From Methylobacterium durans (GTDB lineage: Bacteria; Pseudomonadota; Alphaproteobacteria; Rhizobiales; Beijerinckiaceae): a stretch of 64,000 nucleotides of DNA. Both the position numbers and the translations under genes were made by a program. The stretch lies in the NCBI RefSeq assembly GCF_003173715.1, contig NZ_CP029550.1:4139501-4203500 (forward strand), written 5' to 3'. The notes below the pieces were generated by a model. It was not told the origin of the DNA. It was given only the letters and a program-made list of their open reading frames with translations, and did no database searches. Position 1 is the first letter of the stretch. Each line of letters starts with the position of its first letter. Of this stretch, positions 1 to 9,213 are shown piece by piece.

Positions 1-1188
1 GTCGTGAGCGGCGGCGGCACCCGCCGCCTCCTCTCGAACGCGGCCATGCCGGAGGGCGTCGTCGAGACGGTCGACCTGCGCGACGATTCGTGGTGGGACT
101 CGATCCACGGCTCCTGGCGAACTCTGATCGCGCCGGCCGAGGAGCCGCTGCGCGTGATCGACCAGGGGCGCGCCGGCTTCGACATGGTCGAGATCCTGAT
201 CGACGAGGCGCCGCTGCGGGCGGCGATCGTCGACTTCTCGATCCGACTGCTCCTGTCCTCGCTGATCATTGCGGCGACGGCGGCGGGCCTCGTCTTCATC
301 GTGCTGCAGCGGGTGATCGTCGCCCCCGTGCGCCGGCTCGCACACAACATCACCGCCTTCGCCGACGACCCGGAGAGCCTGGAACGCGTGATCACGCCCT
401 CGCGCCGAACCGACGAGATCGGCCATGCCGAGACGGCGCTCGCCAAGATGGAGCAGGCGCTGGCCGGCGAATTGCGCGAGAAGCGGCGGCTGGCCGAGCT
501 CGGCCTCGCGGTCAGCAAGATCAACCACGAGTTGCGCAACCTCCTCACGACCGCGCAACTCCTCGTCGACCGCCTGGAAGGGGCCGCCGACCCGACCGTG
601 CAGCGCGTGGCGCCGCGCCTCGTGGCGACGCTCGGCCGGGCGATTCGCTTCTGCGAGGCGACCCTCGCCTATGGGCGCGCCACCGAGCGCCACCCGCAGC
701 GCCGCCTCGTCCTGCTGGAGCCGATCCTGGCCGAGCTGCCCGAACTTGCCGGCCTCTCGACGGAATCCCGCGTGAGCGTGCGCGAGCAGGTGCCGTCCGG
801 CCTTCAGATCTGCGCGGATCCCGAGCAGCTCTCGCGGGCGTTGACGAATCTCGTTCGCAACGCCGTCCAGGCGCTCGACGCGGCGGGTGCGGGCCGCGAG
901 GCCCCGGAGGTGCGGGTGACGGCTTCACGCCACGGCGGCGTCGGCTCAGGCTTCGTGACGATCCTCGTCTCCGACAACGGCCCCGGTCTGCCGGAGCGGG
1001 CGAAGGCCCACCTGTTCGCGCCTTTTCAAGGCTCCATGCGCGCGGGCGGCACCGGGCTCGGACTCGCCATCGCGGCTGAGCTCGTGCAGCTCAACGGCGG
1101 GACGCTGCGCCTGGACGAGGGGGTGCCCGGCGCGAGCTTCCGGATCACGGTGCCGGACTGGATCCCCGGCCCGAAGGAGCTGCACTGA
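1..1188 (+). CDS. Sensor histidine kinase, 3' part (5' end outside window)
   Basis: Membrane-bound two-component sensor kinase, open at the left edge; 395 residues are visible and an in-frame GTG lies at position 4, but the true start is probably upstream. One membrane segment (about residues 79-103) is followed by a HAMP-like linker (about 100-153). The dimerisation/phosphoacceptor box holds the motif HELRN, with the likely phosphorylated His near residue 175. The ATPase domain shows an N box (NLVRNAVQAL), a G1 box (DNGPGLP) and a G2 box (GGTGLGLAIA). The partner regulator and the sensed signal are not visible because the sensor domain lies outside the window. It ends 15 bp before the convergent biotin synthase gene. 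The kinase assignment is firm; the role is unknown. Confidence 0.9.
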   Translation, partial: VVSGGGTRRLLSNAAMPEGVVETVDLRDDSWWDSIHGSWRTLIAPAEEPLRVIDQGRAGFDMVEILIDEAPLRAAIVDFSIRLLLSSLIIAATAAGLVFIVLQRVIVAPVRRLAHNITAFADDPESLERVITPSRRTDEIGHAETALAKMEQALAGELREKRRLAELGLAVSKINHELRNLLTTAQLLVDRLEGAADPTVQRVAPRLVATLGRAIRFCEATLAYGRATERHPQRRLVLLEPILAELPELAGLSTESRVSVREQVPSGLQICADPEQLSRALTNLVRNAVQALDAAGAGREAPEVRVTASRHGGVGSGFVTILVSDNGPGLPERAKAHLFAPFQGSMRAGGTGLGLAIAAELVQLNGGTLRLDEGVPGASFRITVPDWIPGPKELH

Positions 1189-1203
1189 GCGTGCGCCGTC
1201 CGC

Positions 1204-2214
1204 TCACTCGGCGGCGGCGAGTGTGATCCCGGGCACGGGCACGCCGATGTCGCGCAGCAATTCCGCGTCCGCGTCCGTCTCGTTGTTGGCGGTCGTCAGC
1301 AGGCGCTCGCCGTAGAAGATCGAGTTGGCACCGGCGAGGAAGCACAGGATCTGCGCCTCACGTGTGAGCCCACGGCGACCGGCGCTGAGGCGCACGCGGG
1401 CGCGGGGCATCACGATGCGGGCGGTGGCGCACATGCGCACGAGGTCGATCGGATCGACCGGCGCCTGGCCCTCCAGCGGCGTGCCCTCGACGGCGACGAG
1501 GGCGTTGATCGGCACGCTCTCGGGATGGGGCGCGTGGTTCGCCAGAACCTGCAGCATGGCGGCGCGGTCCTTGACGCCCTCGCCCATGCCGACGATGCCG
1601 CCGCAGCAGACGCCGATGCCGGCGTCGCGCACGTTCTCCAGCGTCCGCAGGCGATCCTCGTAGGTCCGCGTCGAGATGATGTCTCCGTAGAAGTCCGGCC
1701 CGGTATCGAGGTTGTGGTTGTAGGAGGTGAGGCCGGCCTCGGCGAGGCGCTGCGCCTGGCTCGGAGTCAGCATGCCGAGGGTGACGCAAGCCTCCATGCC
1801 GAGGCCGCGCACCCCCCGGACCATCGCCAGCACCGCGTCGAATTCCGGCCCATCCTTCGGCTGGCGCCACGCGGCGCCCATGCAGAAGCGGTGGGCCCCG
1901 GCGGCCTTGGCGGCGGCCGCCTCCTGCAGCACGGCCTCGACCGGCATCAGCCGCTCGCGGGCCAGCCCCGCCCCCTTGTGATGGGCCGATTGCGGGCAAT
2001 AGGCGCAATCCTCGGGGCAGCCGCCGGTCTTGATGGACAGGAGGCTCGCCCGCTGGATGTCCGCCGGGTCGTTGTGGGCCCGGTGCACCTCGGCCGCCCG
2101 GTAGACGAGATCGAGGAGGGGCAGATCGTGGATCGCCTGGATCTCGGCCACCGTCCAATCGTGGCGGATCGCGGGGCTGGTCGGAGCGGGCAGGGGGGCG
2201 GGGGTCAGCGTCAT
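1204..2214 (-). CDS. bioB: Biotin synthase
   Basis: Radical SAM enzyme that inserts sulfur into dethiobiotin, the last step of biotin synthesis. With the ATG at 2214 the protein has 336 residues, normal for BioB. The [4Fe-4S] cluster motif CxxxCxxC is present as CPEDCAYC (Cys66, Cys70, Cys73), followed by the expected PQSAHH. An earlier ATG at 2223 (MGPM) and a longer reading frame to 2283 exist, but conserved sequence begins only after the chosen start. The product would serve the biotin carboxylase subunit encoded at 26417-28420. No other bio genes are in the window, so the pathway is scattered. I see no BirA-type operator. Confidence 0.95.
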   Translation of the reverse strand: MTLTPAPLPAPTSPAIRHDWTVAEIQAIHDLPLLDLVYRAAEVHRAHNDPADIQRASLLSIKTGGCPEDCAYCPQSAHHKGAGLARERLMPVEAVLQEAAAAKAAGAHRFCMGAAWRQPKDGPEFDAVLAMVRGVRGLGMEACVTLGMLTPSQAQRLAEAGLTSYNHNLDTGPDFYGDIISTRTYEDRLRTLENVRDAGIGVCCGGIVGMGEGVKDRAAMLQVLANHAPHPESVPINALVAVEGTPLEGQAPVDPIDLVRMCATARIVMPRARVRLSAGRRGLTREAQILCFLAGANSIFYGERLLTTANNETDADAELLRDIGVPVPGITLAAAE

Positions 2215-2304
2215 GGGCCCCATCCAGCGGAACTTGGCCGGAAAATCAAGCGGGGCCGGCCGCAACCCGCCGCACGAGCCCACGCTTCCTCCCCTGCCGA
2301 CCCG

Positions 2305-3189
2305 TCAGTTCGTCGGCTCGCCCGCCGCAACCTTGGCGGTCCAGTCGTCGAAGGCGACGACCTCCTGGCGCTGCTCGCCGAGACCGTCGATGCCGAGCGT
2401 GACCACGTCGCCGCTCTGCAGGTAGCGCGGCGGCCTGCGGCCGAGCCCGACGCCCGGCGGCGTGCCCGTGGTGATGATGTCGCCGGGCTCCAGCATCATG
2501 AAATGCGAGAGGTAGGCGACGATCTGGGGTACGTCGAAGATCATCGTGCCGGTCGAGCCCGTCTGCATCCGCTCGCCGTTCACGTCGAGCCAGAGGTTCA
2601 GGTTTTTGAGGTCCGGCACCTCGTCGAGGGTGACGAGCCAGGGCCCGAGGGGCCCGAAGGTCGGGCAGCCCTTGCCCTTGGTCCAGGTGCCGCCGCGATC
2701 GAACTGATATTCCCGCTCCGAGAGATCGTTGCAGACGCAGACGCCCGCCACGTAGCTCAGCGCCTCGTTGGCGTGGACGTAGGAGGCGCGGGTGCCGATC
2801 ACGATGGCGAGCTCCACCTCCCAGTCGGTCTTTGCCGAGCCCTTCGGCAGGATGACGGGATCGTTCGGCCCGGACAGGCAGGACGGCGCCTTGTTGAAGA
2901 CGATCGGCTCGGTCGGGATCGGCGCGCCGGTCTCCTCGGCGTGGTCCGCGTAGTTCAGGCCGATCGCGATGAAGTTGCGGGTCCCGCCGACGCACGGACC
3001 GAGGCGGGTCTCCGGGGGCAGCAGCGGCAGCGTCTCCGGATCGATCAGGCGGAGTCGGTCGAGCGCCGCCGGGGCGAGGGCCGGCCCGCAGAGGTCGCGC
3101 AGCACGCCCGAGAGGTCGCGCAACTCCCCGTCCTGATCGATCAGGCCGGGTTTCTCGTCCCCGCTCTCTCCGTGACGCACCAGCTTCAT
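2305..3189 (-). CDS. Fumarylacetoacetate hydrolase (FAH) family protein
   Basis: Enzyme of the FAH fold (294 residues), a family of metal-dependent hydrolases, isomerases and decarboxylases acting on 2-oxo acids, often in aromatic or sugar-acid breakdown. Conserved stretches include GLNYADHAEE, DWEVELAIVIG and TGTPPGVGLG, which carry the metal-binding and substrate-pocket residues. The ATG at 3189 is chosen because GGGAGG lies about 10 bases upstream; an in-frame extension to 3243 has no such site. It is transcribed toward bioB with a 90-bp gap, so co-transcription is possible but not shown. The substrate cannot be read from sequence; candidates are fumarylpyruvate-like or homoprotocatechuate-derived compounds. 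Confidence 0.85.
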   Translation of the reverse strand: MKLVRHGESGDEKPGLIDQDGELRDLSGVLRDLCGPALAPAALDRLRLIDPETLPLLPPETRLGPCVGGTRNFIAIGLNYADHAEETGAPIPTEPIVFNKAPSCLSGPNDPVILPKGSAKTDWEVELAIVIGTRASYVHANEALSYVAGVCVCNDLSEREYQFDRGGTWTKGKGCPTFGPLGPWLVTLDEVPDLKNLNLWLDVNGERMQTGSTGTMIFDVPQIVAYLSHFMMLEPGDIITTGTPPGVGLGRRPPRYLQSGDVVTLGIDGLGEQRQEVVAFDDWTAKVAAGEPTN

Positions 3190-3585
3190 CGTCGCCGCCC
3201 TCCCAACCCGATTCAGATCCTGAGGACGGCAAGTGGGTCCCATCCGGCGCCGGTCAAGCGACCGTCATCGGATCGCCGCCGTCCCCTTGTTGCGCAAAGC
3301 ACACACGGCTTGCACAAAAACGCCGAAGCCGCCGTTTTCGGACGAGTCGCCAGCACAATCGTGCAGAAGGTTTAGATGTGAACGAATCTGAATGGCGCGG
3401 GCCTGATGTTCGGCGGAGAGCGATATATTCGGTTCTCATCTGTATTCGCAAGATTTTCGCGTGTTCGTTATCGCACGCAGCGTGGGATTGCTAAGTCTCG
3501 CCGAGCAGGGCAATCTTGGTTTTAAGGCGTCGTGCCCGTTGTGGCGACGGGACAATCGAGCGTCGCAAACAAGGCTGGGACGACC
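3190..3585. promoter_or_regulatory. Divergent intergenic region with paired TTGCRCAA octamers
   Basis: This 396-bp region separates the divergent FAH-family and fadL-like genes and is visibly richer in A/T than its surroundings. A palindromic octamer TTGCGCAA (3290-3297) and a near copy TTGCACAA (3310-3317) sit exactly 20 bp apart, two helical turns, as expected for a dimer-of-dimers operator. An A/T-rich stretch near 3420-3460 could hold the fadL promoter. No regulator gene is adjacent. The octamers are seen directly; regulation is inferred. Confidence 0.35.
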
Positions 3586-4938
3586 ATGAAGGGGAATCTG
3601 CGCGCGCTCGCTCTGGCGGGGGTATCGGGGGCGGTGCTCGCCCTCGGGGTGAGTGACGCGATGGCGGGTGCCTTCGGCATCCGCGAACAGAGCACGATTG
3701 CCGCAGGTCTCGCCGATGCGGGCGCCGCCTCCGGCGCCGGCGGCGTCTCGTCGATGTTCTGGAACCCGGCCACGGTGACGATGCGTCCCGGCTGGGTCAG
3801 CGAGCAGAACTTCACCTTCATCAACCTGTCGGGCGACATCCGCACGCAGCCGGGCACCTCCCCGGGCTTCGCGGCCCTCGGCAATTCGGGCGAGATCGGC
3901 CAGGGCGCGGTCGTGCCGTCCGGCGCCACCTCCTACCAGCTGAACGACCGTCTCTGGGTCGGCCTGCAAACCGGCGCGCCCTTCGGCCTCGTCACCAAGC
4001 CGAACCCGGTCTGGGCCGGCGAGGTCTACGCCCGCTCCAGCCGCATCTTCTCGCTGAACATCAACCCGGTGATCGGCTACAAGGTCAACGAGTGGCTCTC
4101 GGTCGCCGCCGGCCCGACCTTCGAGTACTTCAAGCTCAACCTGAAATCGGCCTTTCCCTTCAGCCCGCTGATCCCGCCGGCAAACCTGCCGACCGCGATC
4201 CTGAAGGGGGAGTCCTGGGGCGTCGGCTTCACGGCCGGCGTGCTCGTCACGCCCTGGGCCGGCACGCAGGTCGGCGTCGGCTACCGCTCCTCGGTCAATC
4301 ACGGCATCGAGGGTCTGCTGCTGCTGCCGCCGATCAACCCGCTGATCGCGCCGAAGACCGCGGTGAAGGCGATCCTCGACACGCCCGACAAGGTCAGCTT
4401 CGGCATCACGCAGGCGCTGAGCCCGGTCGCGCGGGTGAATTTCGGCTTCGAGTGGGACAATTGGTCGAGGCTCGGGGTGATCCCGGTGACGTCGATCGTG
4501 ACCGGCGCGGCCGTCCAAGCCCTGCCGCTCAACTATAAGGACGGGTTCACCTACTCGGTCGGCGCCGAGTACGAGTGGTCGCCGGCGCTCACGGTCCGGG
4601 CCGGCGTGTCCTACGAGCAATCGCCGATCGACTTCTCGAACCGCTCGGCCCGCCTCCCCGATGCCGATCGCATCAACCTCGCGGTCGGCGCGAGCTACCG
4701 CTGGAGCGAGAAGCTGACGCTCAACGCGGCCTACTCGCACCTCTTCGTCGATCGCGGCCGTCTCCTCGCCGGGCCGGGCCGCGACTACGACAGCCGCTAC
4801 ATCGCCGCGCCAGCGATCCCGATCACCTTCGCGGGCCTCGCGGAAGGCAGCGCCGACATCGTGTCGGTCGGCATTCGCTACGTCTTCGGCGAGCCGGCCG
4901 CGCCGATCGCCCCGGCGCCGCTGGTGCGCAAGTACTGA
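3586..4938 (+). CDS. FadL/OmpP1/TodX-family outer-membrane transport protein
   Basis: Outer-membrane beta-barrel of the FadL family, which admits long-chain fatty acids or other hydrophobic compounds by lateral diffusion. The 450-residue protein starts at the ATG at 3586, just before an N-terminal signal peptide with a hydrophobic core and likely cleavage after AMA (near residue 27). The mature N-terminus, GAFGIREQS, is typical of the family hatch domain, and a later N-P-A segment (WNPATVT) is also characteristic. Amphipathic beta-strands alternate through the rest, and the C-terminus ends in Tyr, as common for barrels. A GTG 54 bases upstream would add residues in front of the signal peptide and is unlikely. 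The transported compound is unknown. Confidence 0.88.
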   Translation: MKGNLRALALAGVSGAVLALGVSDAMAGAFGIREQSTIAAGLADAGAASGAGGVSSMFWNPATVTMRPGWVSEQNFTFINLSGDIRTQPGTSPGFAALGNSGEIGQGAVVPSGATSYQLNDRLWVGLQTGAPFGLVTKPNPVWAGEVYARSSRIFSLNINPVIGYKVNEWLSVAAGPTFEYFKLNLKSAFPFSPLIPPANLPTAILKGESWGVGFTAGVLVTPWAGTQVGVGYRSSVNHGIEGLLLLPPINPLIAPKTAVKAILDTPDKVSFGITQALSPVARVNFGFEWDNWSRLGVIPVTSIVTGAAVQALPLNYKDGFTYSVGAEYEWSPALTVRAGVSYEQSPIDFSNRSARLPDADRINLAVGASYRWSEKLTLNAAYSHLFVDRGRLLAGPGRDYDSRYIAAPAIPITFAGLAEGSADIVSVGIRYVFGEPAAPIAPAPLVRKY

Positions 4939-4948
4939 CGACGAGAAA

Positions 4949-4986
4949 CGCGGCTCAGCTCTTCCGTTCGGGGGAGATGAGCCGCG
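4949..4986 (+). terminator. Candidate hairpin after the fadL-like gene
   Basis: A perfect 9-bp inverted repeat (CGCGGCTCA at 4949-4957 pairing with TGAGCCGCG at 4978-4986) begins 11 bp after the fadL-like stop. There is no T-run after it, so it is not a classical intrinsic terminator; it may slow polymerase or protect the 3' end of the mRNA. Confidence 0.35.
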
Positions 4987-5121
4987 CTCGATCCATTCCG
5001 GTCGAGGCATCAGGATCCGGCAGGCCCGGATTGATGCGGGAATGGCCGGCCCATTCCGGAGACGGGGCTTCCCGCCCCTCTCAGCCCGCTCCACCAGCGG
5101 CGAATACCGGCGCCCGCCCGC

Positions 5122-6915
5122 TCACGCCTTCATGCGGACGTAAGTGCCGGGCGCCGGTCCCAGCGAGGGCAGGGCGTCGCCGCCGGGCTTGCGGGCTGGA
5201 ACACGCTCCGGCGCCTGCTTCTCCAGCCATTCGAACCAGTAGGGCCACCACGAGCCCTTGTTCTCGGTCGCGGCCTCGATCCAATCCTCCAGCCGCCCCT
5301 TGGCGGGGCCACCCGTCCAGTAGCCGTATTTCGGTTTCGCGGGCGGGTTGACCACGCCCGCGATGTGGCCCGAGCCCGCCAGGACGTAATCGACCTTGCC
5401 GCCGAACCGGGCGGACCCCTCGAAGACCGAGCGCGCAGGCGCGATGTGGTCCTCCCGCGTGGCGAGGTTGAAGATCGGGATCTTCACCTTCTTCAGGTCG
5501 AGCCGCACGTTGCCGAGCACCATCGTCCCCTTGGAGAGGTTGTTCTCCAGATAGCAGTTGCGCAGGTAGAAGGAATGGTTGGCCGCCGGCATGCGGGTGG
5601 CGTCGGCATTCCAGTAGAGAAGGTCGAAGGCCATCGGCGCCTTGCCCTTCACGTAGTTGTTAACGACGTAGGACCAGATCAGGTCGTTCGGCCGCAGCAT
5701 GTTGAAGGCGTTGGCCATGCGCGAGCCGTCTAGGTAGCCGCGCTGCTTCATGCGCGCCTCGATGCCCTGGATCTGGGCCTCGTCGGCGAAGACCTTCAGG
5801 TCGCCCGCGTGGGTGAAGTCCACCTGGGTCGTGAGAAGCGTCGCGCTGCGGATGCGCCGGTTGCCGGTCGCCGCCTGCGTGGCGAGCGTGACGGCGAGCA
5901 GCGTGCCGCCGACGCAGTAGCCCGCCGCCGCGACCTCGGTCTCGCCGGTGGCGACGCCGATCGCGTCGATCGCCGCCTCGATGCCCTCCCGCATGTAGCT
6001 CTCGAAATCCTTGTCGGCGTGCCGCTCGTCCGGGTTCACCCAGGAGATGCAGAACACCGTGAGGCCCTGCGAGACCATCCAGTTGATGAGGCTCTTCTGC
6101 GGGTTGAGATCGAGGATGTAGAACTTGTTGATCCAGGGCGGCACGATCAGGAACGGGCGCTTCAGCACGGTCTCGGTCTGCGGCGCGTACTGAATCAGCT
6201 CCATCAGGTCGTTGCGGAACACGACCTCGCCCGGGGTCACGGCGACGTTCACGCCGACCTCGAAGCCCGACGGATCGGTCTGCCGCACGCGCAACTCGCC
6301 CTTGCCCGCCTCGATGTCCTCCGCGAGCATCTTGAGGCCGCGGACGAGGTTGGCGCCGCTCTCCTCCAGCGTGTGCCGGATCAGCTCCGGGTTCGTCATC
6401 ACGAAATTCGAGGGCGAGAGGGCGCCGGTGATCTGGCGGAGGTAGAATTGCGCCTTGTGCCGGGTGTGCTCGTCGATCCCCTCGGCCCGCTCGACGAGCC
6501 CCTCCGCCCAGCGCGAGGTGATGAGGTAGCTCTGCTTCAGGAAGTCGAAGACCGGGTTCGTGGACCATTCCGCGTGCGCGAAGCGGTTGTCCCTCGGCTC
6601 GGGCACGGCGATGGGCGGCGGGTTCTTGCCCTGCATCCGAAACCACGTCGTGCCCCAGAGATTGATGAAGGCCTCGCTCAGCGCCGTCTGGGCCTCGAGC
6701 GTCTTCTGCGGATCGGACAGCCACTTCTCGGCCACCGTGCCGAGCGTTTTGACCACGTCGCCGACTTCGTCGGAGCCGCCCGCCTTCGCGCCCTCTCCGT
6801 CGAGGGGCTTGAAGTAGGTGGCGGCGGTGCGGCCGAATTCCTCGACGAACAGGCTCGCATTGCGCGACAGCGCCTCGAAGTCGGGCATCTGTGCCGGCGT
6901 CTTGTGCTCCGTCAC
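5122..6915 (-). CDS. phaC: Class I poly(3-hydroxyalkanoate) synthase
   Basis: Polymerises (R)-3-hydroxyacyl-CoA, mainly 3-hydroxybutyryl-CoA, into PHA storage granules. The GTG at 6915 is preceded by the purine-rich AGGGAGAGAAG and gives 597 residues, the class I size. The lipase-like box is GYCVGG with the catalytic Cys at residue 334. Downstream are an Asp-containing segment (ATREDHIAPARS) and the C-terminal His segment (GSGHIAGVVNPP) of the catalytic triad. The N-terminal domain matches class I synthases (NRFAHAEW and WVNPD segments). It stands alone, with no phaA, phaB, phasin or phaR in the window. The frame extends upstream of the chosen start but without family-like sequence. Confidence 0.95.
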   Translation of the reverse strand: MTEHKTPAQMPDFEALSRNASLFVEEFGRTAATYFKPLDGEGAKAGGSDEVGDVVKTLGTVAEKWLSDPQKTLEAQTALSEAFINLWGTTWFRMQGKNPPPIAVPEPRDNRFAHAEWSTNPVFDFLKQSYLITSRWAEGLVERAEGIDEHTRHKAQFYLRQITGALSPSNFVMTNPELIRHTLEESGANLVRGLKMLAEDIEAGKGELRVRQTDPSGFEVGVNVAVTPGEVVFRNDLMELIQYAPQTETVLKRPFLIVPPWINKFYILDLNPQKSLINWMVSQGLTVFCISWVNPDERHADKDFESYMREGIEAAIDAIGVATGETEVAAAGYCVGGTLLAVTLATQAATGNRRIRSATLLTTQVDFTHAGDLKVFADEAQIQGIEARMKQRGYLDGSRMANAFNMLRPNDLIWSYVVNNYVKGKAPMAFDLLYWNADATRMPAANHSFYLRNCYLENNLSKGTMVLGNVRLDLKKVKIPIFNLATREDHIAPARSVFEGSARFGGKVDYVLAGSGHIAGVVNPPAKPKYGYWTGGPAKGRLEDWIEAATENKGSWWPYWFEWLEKQAPERVPARKPGGDALPSLGPAPGTYVRMKA

Positions 6916-7063
6916 GCGCTTCTCTCTCCCTGTCGCCGCGGGTTCCGGGCCCCGCCGCACGCTCGCCCGCCGCAACTGTCCCGGGGCCTCGTTTCCGACA
7001 AATTAACGCTTCACCTCGAACTTTCGCCAGCCCGCCGGTTCTGTTTAGCGCTACAGAAAATTC

Positions 7064-7429
7064 ATGGACTCAGCCCGACACGTCCTGCGCGCCATCGCTG
7101 TCGCCGGCGCGGCGCTGACAGCGGCCTGCTCGGCCGACACGAGTCCGCTGCGGCTCGCCGCGGCCGAGCCCAAGCCGGTGCCGGCGCCCGACTTCGTGGC
7201 CCAGTCGCGCACGAGCGGGGATTACCTGCCCGTCGGCATCTCGGCGCCGGTGCGGCCAGTGCGGGCGAAGTCGGCCGAGAGCCAGAAGGCGCTGGAGGCC
7301 GAGTTGGAAGGCGCGCGCAACCGCAACGAGGCCCGCGGACGGGCCGCGCAGGGCGCCGCCCGGGGCACCGGCACGAGCGGCGGCCACGGTGCCGGAGAGG
7401 GTGCCGGCAAGGGCACCGGTTCGGAGTGA
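7064..7429 (+). CDS. Small putative lipoprotein, unknown function
   Basis: Unrecognised 121-residue protein, divergent from phaC. The N-terminus has a signal peptide ending in a lipobox-like LTAAC, so Cys about 22 would be lipidated and the protein anchored in the envelope. The middle is Pro/Ala/Val-rich, then comes a charged, helix-prone stretch (KALEAELEGARNRNEA), and the tail is a low-complexity Gly/Thr/Ala run (repeated GTG, GAG, GKGTG). No catalytic motif is visible. It is probably an accessory envelope protein; no function is assigned. Confidence 0.6.
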   Translation: MDSARHVLRAIAVAGAALTAACSADTSPLRLAAAEPKPVPAPDFVAQSRTSGDYLPVGISAPVRPVRAKSAESQKALEAELEGARNRNEARGRAAQGAARGTGTSGGHGAGEGAGKGTGSE

Positions 7430-7522
7430 GATTTTCAGGGTCGGCGGACGCCCCGCGAGGTGCTAGACAGGCCGATCCCGCTGTTCGATGACCCCGCACG
7501 CGCGAATCACGGGATCGCGCCG

Positions 7523-8758
7523 ATGGACAACGCGAAGACCATGACCGACTTCCACCGCATCAAAAGACTGCCGCCCTACGTCTTCGAGCAGGTGAACCGG
7601 ATCAAGGCCGCCGCCCGCGCCAACGGCGCCGACATCGTCGATCTCGGCATGGGCAATCCCGACCTCGACGCCCCGCGCCACGTCATCGCCAAGCTCGTCG
7701 AGACGGCCGGGCGCCCTCGGACGGACCGCTACTCGGCCTCGAAGGGCATTGCCGGCCTCCGCCGGGCCCAGGCGGGCTATTACCAGCGCCGCTTCGGCGT
7801 GACGCTGAACCCCGACACGCAGGTCGTCGCCACGCTCGGCTCGAAGGAGGGCTTCGCCAATATGGCGCAGGCCATCACGGCGCCCGGCGACGTGGTTCTG
7901 GTGCCGAACCCGAGCTATCCGATCCACGCCTTCGGCTTCCTGATGGCGGGCGGCGTGATCCGCTCCGTGCCGGCCGAGCCGACGCCGGCCTTCTTCCCGG
8001 CGGTCGAGAAGGCGATGCAGCACTCGATCCCGAAGCCGGTGGCCCTCGTCGTCTGCTATCCGTCGAACCCGACGGCCTACGTCGCGTCCCTCGACTTCTA
8101 CCGCGACCTCGTCGCCTTCGCGAAGCGCCACGAAATCATCATCCTGTCGGATCTCGCCTACGCGGAAGTCTACTTCGACGGCGAGCCGCCGCCCTCGGTG
8201 CTGCAGGTGCCGGGCGCGATCGACTGCACGGTCGAGTTCACCTCGCTCTCGAAGACCTACTCGATGGCGGGCTGGCGGATGGGCTTCGCGGTGGGTAACG
8301 AGCGCCTGCTCGCCGCGCTCACCCGCGTGAAATCCTACCTCGATTACGGGGCCTTCACGCCGATCCAAGTGGCGGCGACCGCCGCGATCAACGGCCCGGA
8401 TTCCTGCATCGCGGAGATGCGCGCGATCTACAAGAAGCGCCGCGACGTGATGGTCGAATCCTTCGCCAAGGCCGGCTGGAAGATCCCCGCGCCCTCCGCC
8501 TCGATGTTCGCCTGGGTGCCGATTCCCGACCGGTTCAAGGAACTCGGCAGCCTCGAATTCTCGAAGCTCCTCGTCGAGAAGGCGGACACCGCGGTGGCGC
8601 CGGGCATCGGCTTCGGCGAGCACGGCGACGAGTACGTGCGCATCGCCCTCGTCGAGAACGAGCAGCGGATCCGGCAGGCCGCGCGCAACGTTCGGCGCTT
8701 CCTCGAGACCTCGGACCGCACGCTGCACAACGTGGTGCCGATGGCCAAGGCCGTCTGA
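7523..8758 (+). CDS. AlaC-like PLP-dependent aminotransferase (class I/II)
   Basis: Fold type I aminotransferase of 411 residues. The N-terminal FHRIKRLPPYVFEQV segment closely resembles the start of the glutamate-pyruvate aminotransferase AlaC (YfdZ); LL-diaminopimelate aminotransferase-like enzymes belong to the same group. Family features include the glycine-bearing MGNPDLDAP, the NPSYP segment, the PLP-contacting SDLAYAEVYFDG, and the PLP lysine in SLSKTYSMAGWRMGF. The ATG at 7523 is chosen; one at 7541 also fits, and an upstream extension to 7460 lacks homology. No adjacent amino-acid pathway genes help to fix the substrate. Alanine/2-oxoglutarate transamination is most likely. Confidence 0.87.
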   Translation: MDNAKTMTDFHRIKRLPPYVFEQVNRIKAAARANGADIVDLGMGNPDLDAPRHVIAKLVETAGRPRTDRYSASKGIAGLRRAQAGYYQRRFGVTLNPDTQVVATLGSKEGFANMAQAITAPGDVVLVPNPSYPIHAFGFLMAGGVIRSVPAEPTPAFFPAVEKAMQHSIPKPVALVVCYPSNPTAYVASLDFYRDLVAFAKRHEIIILSDLAYAEVYFDGEPPPSVLQVPGAIDCTVEFTSLSKTYSMAGWRMGFAVGNERLLAALTRVKSYLDYGAFTPIQVAATAAINGPDSCIAEMRAIYKKRRDVMVESFAKAGWKIPAPSASMFAWVPIPDRFKELGSLEFSKLLVEKADTAVAPGIGFGEHGDEYVRIALVENEQRIRQAARNVRRFLETSDRTLHNVVPMAKAV

Positions 8759-8905
8759 CCGGACCCTCCTCCCGCCTGCTGGATGTTGCGGCGGGGCGAC
8801 AGGCGGCGGCAAAGCGGAGCCGTACGGTCATCGGCGCTTGTCAGGCGGCCTCCCCGCCCGCAAGGCTCGGGGCGATTGTCTCGATGCCCGCGTTCCGAGG
8901 GTTGC

Positions 8906-9118
8906 ATGCGCCGCCTGAACCTGCTCGCCGCCCTCCTGCTCACCGGCGCCGCCGGCGCCTGTGCGCCAAATCCGATCATCGCCCGCGATCCGGTGCCCGC
9001 GCCGGGTCCCGAGGTCGGCTACGTCTGCGATTCGCGGCCGCTCGTGCTCAACGCCTTCGACACGAAGTGCGACCCCGTCGCCCGCGAGCCGCAGGTGGTC
9101 CTGCGCTCGAAGGGCTGA
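8906..9118 (+). CDS. Small putative lipoprotein, unknown function
   Basis: 70-residue protein with a typical lipoprotein signal: a positively charged start (MRRLN), a hydrophobic stretch and the lipobox GAAGAC, which places Cys about 19 at the mature N-terminus. The short mature part is Pro-rich and contains two further Cys residues (VCDSRP and TKCDP) that could form a disulfide. GAGG lies just upstream of the ATG. I do not recognise the family. It sits between the aminotransferase and another small exported protein on the same strand. Confidence 0.6.
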   Translation: MRRLNLLAALLLTGAAGACAPNPIIARDPVPAPGPEVGYVCDSRPLVLNAFDTKCDPVAREPQVVLRSKG

Positions 9119-9213
9119 AGGCCGAGCCGGAGCGGACGAACAAGGCAGATCGGGCTAGGCTCGTCGGCTCCGGGGCCGCGAGCCGGCCCCGGCACCCGTG
9201 TTGGAGACCCTGC

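Noticed and set aside
4949..4986. Full intrinsic terminator after the fadL-like gene
   Set aside because: Stem is perfect but no T-run follows, so kept only as a low-confidence hairpin.
3436..5094. Minus-strand open frame of about 550 codons across the fadL-like gene
   Set aside because: Arg/Asp/Gly-rich sequence without domains, antisense to a clear beta-barrel gene.
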